The notes under the pieces: model-generated
What the model was told of the DNA's origin: nothing
Databases searched by the model: none
The model's input: the letters and a program-made list of their open reading frames with translations, nothing else
Part shown: positions 7,605 through 15,926 of the stretch, piece by piece
Numbering within the stretch: position 1 is the first letter of the stretch
Layout of the letters: each line of letters starts with the position of its first letter
Position numbers and translations under genes: made by a program
Assembly (NCBI GenBank): GCA_016841605.1
Contig: JAENYV010000024.1
Location: 1-41,714, forward strand
Length of the DNA stretch: 41,714 nt
Direction: 5' to 3'
From: Dethiobacter alkaliphilus
GTDB taxonomy: Bacteria > Bacillota > Dethiobacteria > DTU022 > UBA8154

Positions 7605-8870
7605 ATGGATATGCTGGAATTTATGATTACCATTGCCTATAGCATCACCTTGATGTATATGCTTTTAGATTTTGAGGTCAAGGCTCAAAAGGGTATCAGC
7701 ATGATGGGTCTATTTATGATTATCCTGCTGGTTTGCGGCGGGTTTGTCTGGCTTAGTCTGGGATATCAGAGTTTTATGATTCTCTACCCGGTCTTTGTAT
7801 GGGTACCTTTATTTATTGTTTTCTGGTTAACTTCAAAATACAAAGGAATTAAGCTCTTTTTTGTTCTTTTAACAGTCATCTTTTTATCTTCGCCGCCTCT
7901 GCTGATCGGGCATATTGCCGCAGCTTTTTTTGGCAGCGCTAGGGAGATATTGCATGTTGTCGTCATAATTTTGTATCTGCCTGTATTGGCAATTGTCTAT
8001 AAGTATTTTCGCCCCTTATTTCTTTATATGCTCCGTCATACCAAAAAGGGCTGGACAGCATTTTGTTTGATCCCGCTGTCATACAATGCCTATACCATTT
8101 TAACCGGAAGGTATGACGTAGAGTTTGTAAGGGAAGCGCCGCTTTTATGGCTGGATACTGCGGTTACCGTTTTGACTATCGCAGCCTATGTGCTGATATT
8201 GCGTTTTTTTAAGCAAACCCGTGAACAGTTTGTCCTGCAAAATGAACAGAATATTCTGGCCATGCAAGTGTCGGCCTTACAGGCCCGCTATGAAACGATG
8301 AAAAAAGCAGAGGAAAAAACGATTATTTATCGCCATGACCTGCGCCACCATTTACATGTGCTGAATGGTTATTTAGCGGACAATAAGCCTGCTGAAATGA
8401 AAAAATACCTTACGGATATTGAGAAGGATCTTGATGATGCAGTGACAGTCAAATTCTGTGACAACGATGCGGTAAATCTTATTTTGTCGTCCTATATCCA
8501 GAAGGCGAAAGAAGAATTGATCACGGTAGAGTCACAGGTTTACATTCCCCCAAACTGTGCGGTGTCTGATATGGATTTGTGCATCATTCTGGCTAATGCC
8601 ATCGAAAACGCGATCAATGCCAGTATAAATATTGCGGATATCCGCAATCGAAGGATTAATATCAGCTGTAAGACAGCAAATGATAAGCTCTTGATTCAGG
8701 TTGTCAACAACTACAGCGAAGAAGTCAAATTCACGGAGGACCTGCCCGTAAGTGCAGATGAAAATCATGGTTTTGGCACGAAAAGTATTGCGGCCGCCGT
8801 ACAAAAATATCAGGGGCTCTGCTCCTTCACTGCAAAAAACGGGGTTTTTAAGGTGAGGATTATTTTGTGA
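7605..8870 (+). CDS. AgrC-like GHKL sensor histidine kinase (orphan)
   Basis: The 421-residue protein starts at ATG 7605 with GGAGG upstream; an upstream TTG at 7578 is less likely. About six hydrophobic segments fill residues 1-200. A coiled linker (FFKQTREQFVLQNEQ) leads to the His box IIYRHDLRHHL (likely His244) and a GHKL ATPase domain with N-box NAIENAINA and G-box ENHGFGTKSI. This is the AgrC/LytTR-partner kinase layout, in which the membrane domain often senses a secreted peptide. No AgrB or AgrD homologue is visible here, so the signal is unknown. No regulator gene adjoins it; the LytTR protein at 6085-6813 is the likely partner. Operator F follows its stop codon by 4 bp. Confidence 0.88.
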   Translation: MDMLEFMITIAYSITLMYMLLDFEVKAQKGISMMGLFMIILLVCGGFVWLSLGYQSFMILYPVFVWVPLFIVFWLTSKYKGIKLFFVLLTVIFLSSPPLLIGHIAAAFFGSAREILHVVVIILYLPVLAIVYKYFRPLFLYMLRHTKKGWTAFCLIPLSYNAYTILTGRYDVEFVREAPLLWLDTAVTVLTIAAYVLILRFFKQTREQFVLQNEQNILAMQVSALQARYETMKKAEEKTIIYRHDLRHHLHVLNGYLADNKPAEMKKYLTDIEKDLDDAVTVKFCDNDAVNLILSSYIQKAKEELITVESQVYIPPNCAVSDMDLCIILANAIENAINASINIADIRNRRINISCKTANDKLLIQVVNNYSEEVKFTEDLPVSADENHGFGTKSIAAAVQKYQGLCSFTAKNGVFKVRIIL

Positions 8871-8874
8871 GGGT

Positions 8875-8942
8875 ACATTTCATGACGTAAAAACGACATA
8901 TCATACAAATAGGGAAATGAGAATAGCATTTTCGCTTACAAT
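8875..8942 (+). promoter_or_regulatory. LytTR-type operator and promoter F
   Basis: Half-sites ACATTTCATG (8875-8884) and ACATATCATA (8896-8905) are 21 bp apart, and -10-like TACAAT is at 8937-8942. It drives the LemA/DUF2207/SHOCT/lipoprotein operon. Confidence 0.72.
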
Positions 8943-9008
8943 TGTCTTGTCGGTTTGGCTAATAGGAATAAGTTAGTCAACGTAAACAATAAAAATGGAG
9001 GGAAAATT

Positions 9009-9557
9009 ATGTTTTATATAATTGGAGCCGGAGCTATTGTTGGGATACTTGTTTTGTGGGTAATTTCAGTACAGCGTTCTTTTGCTGCCTTTGATGAAAA
9101 CGTTAATAATGCCATGTCACAAATTGGTGTTCAGATGTCTTCCCGCTGGGATGCGCTCACCTCCCTTCTGGATTTGACTAAGGGTTATGCTGCTCACGAA
9201 TATAAAACCATAACGGATACCATGAAAGAAAGACGTTCGATCGCAAGGGACTCTTTGCCTGATGATGTAAGAAAACAGGAAAATATGATTGTAGAAGCCC
9301 TGGGGAAAATTATGGCGGTAGCAGAGAACTATCCTGATTTAAAGGCTGATCAGACCTACATCAAAACCATGGATTCAGTTAATCAATATGAAAATATGGT
9401 GCGTACCAGCAGGCTGATTTACAACGATAATGTGACAAAAATAAATCGTGCCATTCGTATGTTCCCTGCATCGATGCTTGCAGGTATGCTTGGCTTCTCA
9501 AAGCGCGTTTATTTAGAGGCAGTGGAAGATAAAGCAACTATGCCGAGTATGAACTAA
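9009..9557 (+). CDS. LemA-family membrane protein
   Basis: The start is fixed by GGAGGG seven bases upstream of ATG 9009. The 182-residue product has an N-terminal membrane helix (about 2-20) followed by the long helical-bundle domain of the LemA family; motifs are NVNNAMSQIGVQMSSRWDAL, YPDLKAD and IRMFPAS, which corresponds to the FP.N region of the family. LemA proteins are membrane-anchored with the helical domain outside, and their biochemical role is poorly known. They are often encoded beside DUF2207 proteins, as here, where the DUF2207 gene follows by 28 bp. It is the first gene of an operon under operator F. Confidence 0.92.
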   Translation: MFYIIGAGAIVGILVLWVISVQRSFAAFDENVNNAMSQIGVQMSSRWDALTSLLDLTKGYAAHEYKTITDTMKERRSIARDSLPDDVRKQENMIVEALGKIMAVAENYPDLKADQTYIKTMDSVNQYENMVRTSRLIYNDNVTKINRAIRMFPASMLAGMLGFSKRVYLEAVEDKATMPSMN

Positions 9558-9585
9558 GCAACAAAAGAAAAATGGAGGTAGTCTT

Positions 9586-11256
9586 ATGGTGAAAAAGATT
9601 ATTTTAGCGATACTTTTCCCTCTTTTGTTGTTTATTCTAATGACCCAAGCGGCCTGGGGAGCAAACAATGTATCAGACATATCTGTTGATGTCGTAATTT
9701 ATGATGATGGCTCGGCCTATATCACCCAGACCTGGAACTGCAATTTTACTGAAGGCACAGAGGGCTATATTCCCATAGAAAATTTAGATGAAATGAGCAT
9801 AACGGACTTTCTTATTTCAGACATAAACGGACCCTATACTTATCTTGAAAACTGGGATGTTAAAGCCGGATTTAAGAAAAAAGCCGGAAAATACGGAATG
9901 GTAAAGACCCCAAAGGGCTATGAGCTTTGTTGGGGAATCAGCGAATATGGCGAAAAACGCTATACCATTGAGTATAAAATCAATAATCTTGTCAGCGGGT
10001 ATACGGATTTCGCCGGTTTTAACTTCCAGTTTATCAACTCGGGTATGGGAACCTTGCCTACGGATGTTACGGTTAAAATCACCATGCAGGATGGAGTAAA
10101 GCTTGCGGCCAATAACGCCGGAATATGGGCTTTTGGTTTTGACGGGCAAATCGGGTTTGAAAATGGTCAAGTAGTAGCTTATACCAATAAACCTTTATCC
10201 TCGAGTACCGATAGCGTAATTATCATGTTGCAGCTCAATAAGGGCTTGGTGAACCCCAAACGAGTTGTGGATAAATCCTTTGAGGAGATAAAAGCAGAAG
10301 CATTAAAAGGCAGCGATTATAATCATAATACAAGTCCGGATGCCGTACCTGCGGAGGATGATTCACTCTTGATTACTTTCATAGTGCTTGGGGTCATAGC
10401 TCTTTTTGGTGTTGTTATTTTCCTTTTTAAGAACCGGAAGAATAAGGACACAAAGAAGGTTATTAGCTTATATAAGAATGCAGATTATTTTCGGGAGATA
10501 CCTATTGCCGGAAATTTAGAAGCTGCCTTTATGCTGGCAAAGGATTATGGGCAGACAGACGATGACGGAAATCTGATTGGCGCGGCTCTTCTTAAGTTGA
10601 TTAATACAGGTTGTCTCGAACCATTGCAAGAAAAATCTGTCGGGTTTTTTGGCAAAGAAATAGAGAGCATTTCCCTAAGGCTTATTCATCCGCCTCAGTT
10701 TAGAGGTGTAACGACCAAGCTGCTTTACGATTTATTGGTGTCGGCAAGCAAAAGTGACCAAATTTTACAGGAGCACGAGCTGGAAGAATATTGCAGTATG
10801 AATCATGCTACCGTTACGATGCTTGTTGATAACGCTCTGAATGATGGCAACTCCACTTTGGCAGAAATTTATAGCTATGATAATTCAAAAGCAGCGCAAC
10901 CATTGGGACTTTCCCAGCGCGGAGAGAATTATCTTATGAAAATAATGGGCTTTAAAAAATTTATCCTGGAGTTCTCGCTTCTAGGTGAAAGAACAATTGC
11001 CGAAAGTATGATTTGGCAGGATTACCTGGTCTTTGCCACACTGTTTGGCATTGCAGACAAGGCCATAGAACAATTTGCAAAGGTTTATCCGGAAACGACA
11101 AAATACTGCGAAAATGCCCGTTATTATTATCAGCTTGCCCACAGGTATACCCAAGCATCCTACCAAGCGGCACGTGCCGCCGGCAGCGGCGGAAGCAGTT
11201 CCTATGGTGGCGGCGGTGGTTCTAGCGGCGGTGGCAGCGGCGGCGGAACACGCTAA
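9586..11256 (+). CDS. DUF2207 (YciQ-like) membrane protein with Gly-rich tail
   Basis: The 556-residue protein has a signal peptide (cleavage near AAWGA) and a beta-rich extracellular DUF2207 domain (about 25-230: VDVVIYDDGSAYITQTW, YTIEYKINNLVSGYTDF). A transmembrane helix spans about 264-286. A cytosolic region of roughly 240 residues follows, ending in a Ser/Gly-rich tail, as in many members of this family. Function is not established for the family. Start ATG has GGAGG eight bases upstream. It is the second gene of the LemA operon and probably forms a membrane complex with LemA, though that is inference from gene pairing. Confidence 0.88.
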   Translation: MVKKIILAILFPLLLFILMTQAAWGANNVSDISVDVVIYDDGSAYITQTWNCNFTEGTEGYIPIENLDEMSITDFLISDINGPYTYLENWDVKAGFKKKAGKYGMVKTPKGYELCWGISEYGEKRYTIEYKINNLVSGYTDFAGFNFQFINSGMGTLPTDVTVKITMQDGVKLAANNAGIWAFGFDGQIGFENGQVVAYTNKPLSSSTDSVIIMLQLNKGLVNPKRVVDKSFEEIKAEALKGSDYNHNTSPDAVPAEDDSLLITFIVLGVIALFGVVIFLFKNRKNKDTKKVISLYKNADYFREIPIAGNLEAAFMLAKDYGQTDDDGNLIGAALLKLINTGCLEPLQEKSVGFFGKEIESISLRLIHPPQFRGVTTKLLYDLLVSASKSDQILQEHELEEYCSMNHATVTMLVDNALNDGNSTLAEIYSYDNSKAAQPLGLSQRGENYLMKIMGFKKFILEFSLLGERTIAESMIWQDYLVFATLFGIADKAIEQFAKVYPETTKYCENARYYYQLAHRYTQASYQAARAAGSGGSSSYGGGGGSSGGGSGGGTR

Positions 11257-11295
11257 AGTGAAAACACTATTTAGGGTGAAAGAAGGTAGGAAACT

Positions 11296-12072
11296 ATGGG
11301 GTTATTAACAAACAATGATAAGCCTTGCCCTATTTGCGGTGAGGCTACACCACGACTATTAGCAACAACTATTGCCAATGAAATGCCAATTTGTTCTGAC
11401 TGCAGTAAAAAAATATCTATGGCAGAGACAAAATTAGCGCAGCTTTCTGTGGCGGAGCTAAAGGTACATCTTAGCCAGAGGGAGGAAAATGCCAGGCAGT
11501 TAGAAGAGGTTTTTCGGCCAAACTATAGTGTTGATATTACCTGGACGAGTTTGAATATTGATGAAGCAAACGAGCTGTTTACTCTTCCGATACACGAGTG
11601 CGGAGACATCAAAAACCCTCCGATCTTTAAGTATGAAGAGCTGAATGGCTATGAGCTGCATGATGAGCATGGTTTGATTGAACATTGTCATAGAGGCGAA
11701 GCCGCTCCGCAATTAATTTCCACGGATCCAACTCCGGCTATTTATGAGAGCGAACGTATTAGTAGCACTATATCCCGTCATTATAAGCTTCACCTATTCT
11801 TTTCCAATCCTTATTGGGATAAGGTGGAGGTAGAGGCAGGAACCGTAGTGACGCTAAAATCCCAATTTGTAAACGAATATACTGCTTTTATGGAGCGGTT
11901 TAACCCGGTTACCTTCGCTTTGGCAGCTATGATGGGAGTGGATGCATCAACTTATGTGATAGACGCGGATACTATTGCTGAGGAGATCAAGAAGTTCGAG
12001 GAATTGCGTGATGCCGGTATTATTACAGAGGAAGAATTTAATGAGAAGAAAAATCAATTATTAGGCAATTAA
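11296..12072 (+). CDS. Zinc-ribbon and SHOCT-domain protein
   Basis: The 258-residue protein opens with a four-cysteine zinc ribbon (CPICG at about 11-15, CSDC at about 33-36). A middle region has no family I recognise. It ends with a SHOCT domain (about 225-258: IAEEIKKFEELRDAGIITEEEFNEKKNQLL). SHOCT motifs are short helical modules found at the ends of many membrane- or oligomer-associated proteins. No signal peptide is present, so it is probably cytoplasmic. It follows the DUF2207 gene by 39 bp and precedes a lipoprotein gene by 66 bp, so all four are likely co-transcribed. Confidence 0.85.
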   Translation: MGLLTNNDKPCPICGEATPRLLATTIANEMPICSDCSKKISMAETKLAQLSVAELKVHLSQREENARQLEEVFRPNYSVDITWTSLNIDEANELFTLPIHECGDIKNPPIFKYEELNGYELHDEHGLIEHCHRGEAAPQLISTDPTPAIYESERISSTISRHYKLHLFFSNPYWDKVEVEAGTVVTLKSQFVNEYTAFMERFNPVTFALAAMMGVDASTYVIDADTIAEEIKKFEELRDAGIITEEEFNEKKNQLLGN

Positions 12073-12138
12073 GGAAATTGAAAAACTGATTAGCTCATCA
12101 ATAATAAAGGCAAAAAACTTGTTAGGATGAATCATATC

Positions 12139-12588
12139 ATGAAAAAGCTTATTCTAATTCTGGTTATTATGTTGTTGACCATTTTTATGCTTGCAGGATG
12201 TGGCGGTGGAGCCGATCCCGCCGCACCAGAAAAACCCGCCGATTCAGCGGCACAAGAAACACCGGCCGATTCCCAAGAGCCAACAGTTGCCGACAAGTTC
12301 GCTGAATTAAAATTAGTAAAGGAACTTGAGCAAAAGAATATCAAACTTGTTGAGGTTTATAATGAGGTTGCTGCTTTAACAGTTAAAAATGGCTGGGATA
12401 AAGATGAACAAACATTAAAAGATGTAAGCGTAGTTAGGACTGCCATTCAGATATTTAACTCGATTATTGAGGATCCGGCATCCGCTAAAGACTATGACTT
12501 ACCTGAGATGTTAGCTGCGACTGATGAATTAATAGAAGAACTAGACACTGTTTTTAGAGCTAGAGTTTCTGTTCCCTACGCAAAATAA
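12139..12588 (+). CDS. Small surface lipoprotein, paralogue of the one at 204
   Basis: This 149-residue protein has lipobox LAGC (Cys21), a short Pro/Ala tether and the same helical acidic domain as the product of 204-665 (LVKELEQKNIKLVEV, NGW, DPASA, RVSVP). The start at 12139 is chosen because the same ATG is used by the paralogue and gives a clean signal; an in-frame ATG at 12127 is possible, and the ribosome site (AGGA) is weaker than that of the paralogue. Unlike the paralogue it lacks its own LytTR box and sits at the end of the LemA operon. Function unknown. Confidence 0.83.
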   Translation: MKKLILILVIMLLTIFMLAGCGGGADPAAPEKPADSAAQETPADSQEPTVADKFAELKLVKELEQKNIKLVEVYNEVAALTVKNGWDKDEQTLKDVSVVRTAIQIFNSIIEDPASAKDYDLPEMLAATDELIEELDTVFRARVSVPYAK

Positions 12589-12636
12589 GGATAAAAGGAA
12601 TATCATGCCTCACAATTGTCATGGAGCAAGTTTTAA

Positions 12637-12670
12637 AGCACCGCTCCTTTTAAACGGAGGGGTCTTTTTT
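12637..12670. terminator. Terminator between lipoprotein 2 and kinase 2
   Basis: The stem ACCGCTCC/GGAGGGGT with one mismatch and a TTTTAAAC loop is followed by CTTTTTT. It is another copy of the terminator repeat seen at 716. It lies between converging genes. Confidence 0.75.
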
Positions 12671-12700
12671 ACAAGCAATAGTTGTAGGCAGGGCCGCTTA

Positions 12701-13969
12701 TTACAAAATAATGCTGGTCTGGAACAATCCATCATTGCCAGTGAAGGAATATACTCCGCCATATTTTTGGGTAACCGCGGCAATGCTTTTTGTGCCAAGG
12801 CTATGATTTTCTTCAGCACTTACCGGCATGTCGTTAACAAAACTGACCGTGCCGACATAGCCATTGGTGATTTGGATGGAGGGTCTATTGTTTTTAGTTT
12901 TACAGATGATTTTTATAATTCTGTCCTTTTCGTTGGGAATAACCTTGCAGGCATTCACCGCATTTTCAATACTATTGGCAAAAATAACGCAAAGATCCAT
13001 ATCGGATACCGCAGTATTCTCGGGGAGATCAATTTGGGTCTCTACGGCAACCCCTTCATTTTTGGCCTTGGCAATATAGGAAGAGAGAATCAAATTAACG
13101 GTGTAATTGCGGCAATACTTTTTAACCACAGCTCCCTGAATGGATTTTTCGACCTCGGAAATATATTTTTGCGCCTCAACCTGGTTGTTATCCGTAAGAT
13201 AGGAATTTATCAGATTAAGATGGTGGCGCATATCATGACGATAAATAATGGTGTTTTCCTGTGATTTCTGCAATGATTCCAAATGCACCTGTGCCGCTGT
13301 TACTTGCGTTTTTAATAAATCCTGCTCGTTTTGCAGGAGGAGGTGTTCTCTGGTTTGTTTGAAAAACAGGATAATCATAATATAAGCTGCAAGAGTCAAA
13401 ATAGTGGATAGCGCTATGATCACAAGAGTAGAATTATATTTCGCGCTAATATTATTATACATAATGGTGTAATAAACCAGCACAAAGTAAGAAAGTGGAA
13501 TAATACAAAATACTGACCAGCCTTTATTTGTGTTGCGCAACATATAATGAAAGGATGGACGAAGATACTTATAAACAACAAACCATGTGGGAATAAACAT
13601 TACCATGCAAACTATGTTCTGGATTGTTTTGTTGAAGGCAAAAAAAGATGCAGTGATAATTCCTACTAAAAAGGGCGGCGAGCATAAAAAGAAAGACGAC
13701 ACTTGAACAAAAAACAGCTTTACCCCCTTATACCTTGATACGAATAGAAGAGCGAAATATGAAGGAACAAAAATAAGAAGGGGATAGAGCCTCCTGAAAA
13801 TTGGCTCCCCCAAAAATGCCCAAACGCATGCGGCATTAATCAGTACGGCAATAATAAACAGACCTAACAGATAGAGCTGCCTCTTGTGCTTAACTTCAAA
13901 CTCTAAGAGCAGGTACATCAAGCTCAAACCGAAAATAAGGCTGAGAATAGACCTTATAATAATCAGCAT
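12701..13969 (-). CDS. AgrC-like GHKL sensor histidine kinase
   Basis: The 422-residue protein starts behind AGGAGG. Six or so membrane segments (residues 1-205) and the linker FFKQTREHLLLQNEQ lead to His box IIYRHDMRHHL (likely His245). A GHKL ATPase domain follows (N-box FANSIENAVNAC, G-box ENHSLGTKSI). It is closely related to the kinase at 7605 and to the remnant at 5530-6030, which is almost the same protein with its middle removed. On the minus strand it follows a LytTR regulator gene that has been destroyed by deletions, so it now depends on another regulator, most likely the one at 6085-6813. No peptide-signal gene is seen nearby. Confidence 0.9.
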   Translation of the reverse strand: MLIIIRSILSLIFGLSLMYLLLEFEVKHKRQLYLLGLFIIAVLINAACVWAFLGEPIFRRLYPLLIFVPSYFALLFVSRYKGVKLFFVQVSSFFLCSPPFLVGIITASFFAFNKTIQNIVCMVMFIPTWFVVYKYLRPSFHYMLRNTNKGWSVFCIIPLSYFVLVYYTIMYNNISAKYNSTLVIIALSTILTLAAYIMIILFFKQTREHLLLQNEQDLLKTQVTAAQVHLESLQKSQENTIIYRHDMRHHLNLINSYLTDNNQVEAQKYISEVEKSIQGAVVKKYCRNYTVNLILSSYIAKAKNEGVAVETQIDLPENTAVSDMDLCVIFANSIENAVNACKVIPNEKDRIIKIICKTKNNRPSIQITNGYVGTVSFVNDMPVSAEENHSLGTKSIAAVTQKYGGVYSFTGNDGLFQTSIIL

Positions 13970-13984
13970 ATTTTTTGCCTCCTA

Positions 13985-14259
13985 TTAGTTTTCCATTTGA
14001 AAGCAATGATTGATCTAATGTTTTTTACAACTTTGAGCAGTAATATCACGATATTAAGGAAGCGGGCCGATGGCAATGTCTTGGCAGGCCTTTTCTAAAA
14101 CAGAAAACAGCTTGTCTTTTTTGATGGGTTTCAGCAGATAGTAAAAAGCGTCCATGGCATAAGATTCTACAGCGAACTCCAGCAGCTCAAATATTCTTCG
14201 ACAAGCCTACTAATCTCTGATAGCTCCTGCTCGTTATCATCGCAAATAGCGATTCTCAT
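13985..14259 (-). pseudogene. LytTR response regulator destroyed by internal deletions
   Basis: The minus-strand frame begins like the intact regulator (MRIAICDDNEQELSEIS). It breaks after EEYLSC, resumes in another frame at EFAVESYAMDAFYYLLKPI and LFSVLEKACQD, breaks again, and keeps only the last codons INHCFQMEN. The phospho-acceptor Asp region and the whole LytTR domain are gone. It is the upstream partner of the intact kinase at 12701, mirroring the module at 5530-6813 where the regulator is intact and the kinase is deleted. Confidence 0.85.
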
Positions 14260-14332
14260 GCGGCACCTCTAATTTTTTTCTACACACCAAAACAATTATA
14301 CCAGAATTTTTAAAAAAATGACGGCTAAACTA

Positions 14333-14404
14333 ACATTTTATTTATGACATAAAATTGACATTTCATGCAGATGCGCTATTCTTCGATTCTCTGGATAGTA
14401 TAAT
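14333..14404 (+). promoter_or_regulatory. LytTR-type operator and promoter G
   Basis: The second half-site ACATTTCATG (14358-14367) is perfect, and a perfect TATAAT starts 32 bp after it (14399-14404). The first half-site is disrupted by about four extra bases (ACATTTTATTTATG from 14333), so the spacing is wrong. No gene starts before the next box, so G and H form tandem promoters for the lipoprotein gene at 14565. Confidence 0.6.
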
Positions 14405-14436
14405 TTAATGATCTGATTTTGATCATAGCAGCCTAT

Positions 14437-14504
14437 GCATTTCATGACCTAAAAATGACATTTCATGCAAATCCCGCCGCCAGAAGCTTATAGAAAGCTA
14501 TAAT
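14437..14504 (+). promoter_or_regulatory. LytTR-type operator and promoter H
   Basis: Half-sites GCATTTCATG (14437-14446) and ACATTTCATG (14458-14467) are 21 bp apart, and perfect TATAAT is at 14499-14504, again exactly 32 bp after the second half-site. It drives the two lipoprotein genes that follow. Confidence 0.78.
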
Positions 14505-14564
14505 GATAGAAGCATCGGAGTTTAGAAGCGGGAAAACCCGTGTAGATTAAGATTAGGAACTATT

Positions 14565-15104
14565 ATGAGATTTATAAATGTAATTTTGCTTACTGTAACT
14601 CTGGCTATTTGCGCAGGATGTGCCGCAACATCAACAGATACAACGGCCGGGTCGTCCACAAATAAAAAGGCGGCAAGTACGGCAACAGAGCCGGCCGTTA
14701 GTGAGCAGGCGGCAGAAAGTCCGGCGCAGAGTAATGCACAAGAAGATGTAACAATAAAGGTATCCACTGAAATACCGCAATCATTAACGAATCAGAACAC
14801 GATACTCCTTGACGGTCTGCTGGAAGGTGGTGAATATATCGAAGTAATTGTTAAGGGAGAAATATTTGATTTTGAGCAAATTTCCGTAGTTTGGGAAGAA
14901 AGTAAAAGTGAATTAGTTGAGAAAGAGACCGTAAAGAAAATCGAAAAACTCGCCAATCAGCCCCTTGTTATAAAGACCTCCCTGCCGGAAGGGATACCGT
15001 CAGAAAAGCTTAAATGGAAAAGCCGGACCGGAAAGATATATGAATATATCCTGCAGTATAACGGTGAAACCGGAAATGGCATCACAAAGTTTGAAACCTT
15101 ATGA
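14565..15104 (+). CDS. Lipoprotein of unknown function
   Basis: The 179-residue protein has a lipoprotein signal (MRFINVILLTVTLAI, lipobox CAGC, Cys19), a Thr/Ser/Ala-rich tether to about residue 60 and a folded domain of about 115 residues. The domain has alternating beta-like segments (EYIEVIVKGEIFDF, KWKSRTGKIYEYILQY). I do not recognise the domain. The ribosome site is weak (AGGA). It lies under LytTR-type promoters G and H, and its stop is 55 bp before the next lipoprotein gene, so the two are probably one transcript. Confidence 0.8.
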   Translation: MRFINVILLTVTLAICAGCAATSTDTTAGSSTNKKAASTATEPAVSEQAAESPAQSNAQEDVTIKVSTEIPQSLTNQNTILLDGLLEGGEYIEVIVKGEIFDFEQISVVWEESKSELVEKETVKKIEKLANQPLVIKTSLPEGIPSEKLKWKSRTGKIYEYILQYNGETGNGITKFETL

Positions 15105-15159
15105 TTTTTTTAAACCCTGGAAAATACAAAATTCACAAAAAGAGGGAGGAGATTTAACG

Positions 15160-15717
15160 ATGAAAAGGATTATTATCCTGGTTAACACGGTTTTACTAGT
15201 ATTGATTATGACGGTCGGCCTTGTTGGCTGCGGCGGAGAAACGAATACGGATAGTGAGCCGGCGGTCGGCACAGCAGCGAACAGCACGGCAGCGAATCTG
15301 GTTGAGGTAACTTCAAAAGAAGGTATTACGCTTAAGATTCCAAGCGAATGGGTACTTCTGGATAGTGGTGTTTATGCTAACACGGAAACGGGTGATAATG
15401 TTGCATTTGGAGTAGTGCCGGTTGGTCAAAATCCGCTTTCCAGCTATAAAGAAGAAAATGTTTTAGCTACATACGCAAGTAAGTACCAAGATGTTGTCGT
15501 TAAAAGCTTTGAAAATGGGGAAAAAATTAACGGTAAAGAATCGTTGGTATCCCAGGTGACTTTAAACGCTGATGGCAATGCGCTTACCCTGACGTTAGTC
15601 ATGGTTACGGATGGGACGAACAATTATATTATTACGTACGCGTATCCAAGTGATGAAACAGACGGATCATTAATTGAAAATCTACAAGCAAGTATTGACA
15701 GTATAACGATTAAATAA
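15160..15717 (+). CDS. Lipoprotein with PsbP/DUF1795-like domain
   Basis: The start at 15160 has GGGAGGAG upstream and gives a clean lipoprotein signal with lipobox LVGC (Cys24). The 185-residue product carries a domain of about 130 residues that reads like the PsbP/DcrB/DUF1795 fold: GITLKIPSEWVLLDSG, DNVAFGVVP, then a long helix, then strands ending SLIENLQASIDSITIK. Such lipoproteins are common at Gram-positive cell surfaces and have no single known role. It is the second gene under operators G and H. Confidence 0.83.
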   Translation: MKRIIILVNTVLLVLIMTVGLVGCGGETNTDSEPAVGTAANSTAANLVEVTSKEGITLKIPSEWVLLDSGVYANTETGDNVAFGVVPVGQNPLSSYKEENVLATYASKYQDVVVKSFENGEKINGKESLVSQVTLNADGNALTLTLVMVTDGTNNYIITYAYPSDETDGSLIENLQASIDSITIK

Positions 15718-15721
15718 ACTG

Positions 15722-15908
15722 ACTTTCAAAGCCTCGCTCGTATATGCGACGGAAGGCAGCGGAGTAAAGATCTTTATCATTAATAAGAAAAATGAAGTTG
15801 TGCTCTCCTTTGGGCAAGGTGAATGTGAATATCAAGTCAAACTACATTTTTACTCAAGGTATTTATTACGATTTGCAGGGTGATAAAATCAACATTCGAT
15901 GTTGCTGG
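15722..15908 (+). pseudogene. WG-repeat protein fragment
   Basis: Frames contain FIINKKNEVVLSF and, after a frame change, NYIFTQGIYYDLQGDKIN. These match the segments IINKKNETVLSF and NYILLKGIYYDHQGKEI of the stalk/WG protein at 1355-3397. No start and no remaining repeats are visible, so this is a relic of a second copy. Confidence 0.7.
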
Positions 15909-15926
15909 CGCTGAATATGCAAGCTG

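Noticed and set aside
12605-13264. Plus-strand 219-codon open frame
   Set aside because: It lies antisense to the intact kinase at 12701-13969, has no ribosome site or known domain, and mirrors the kinase codon pattern.
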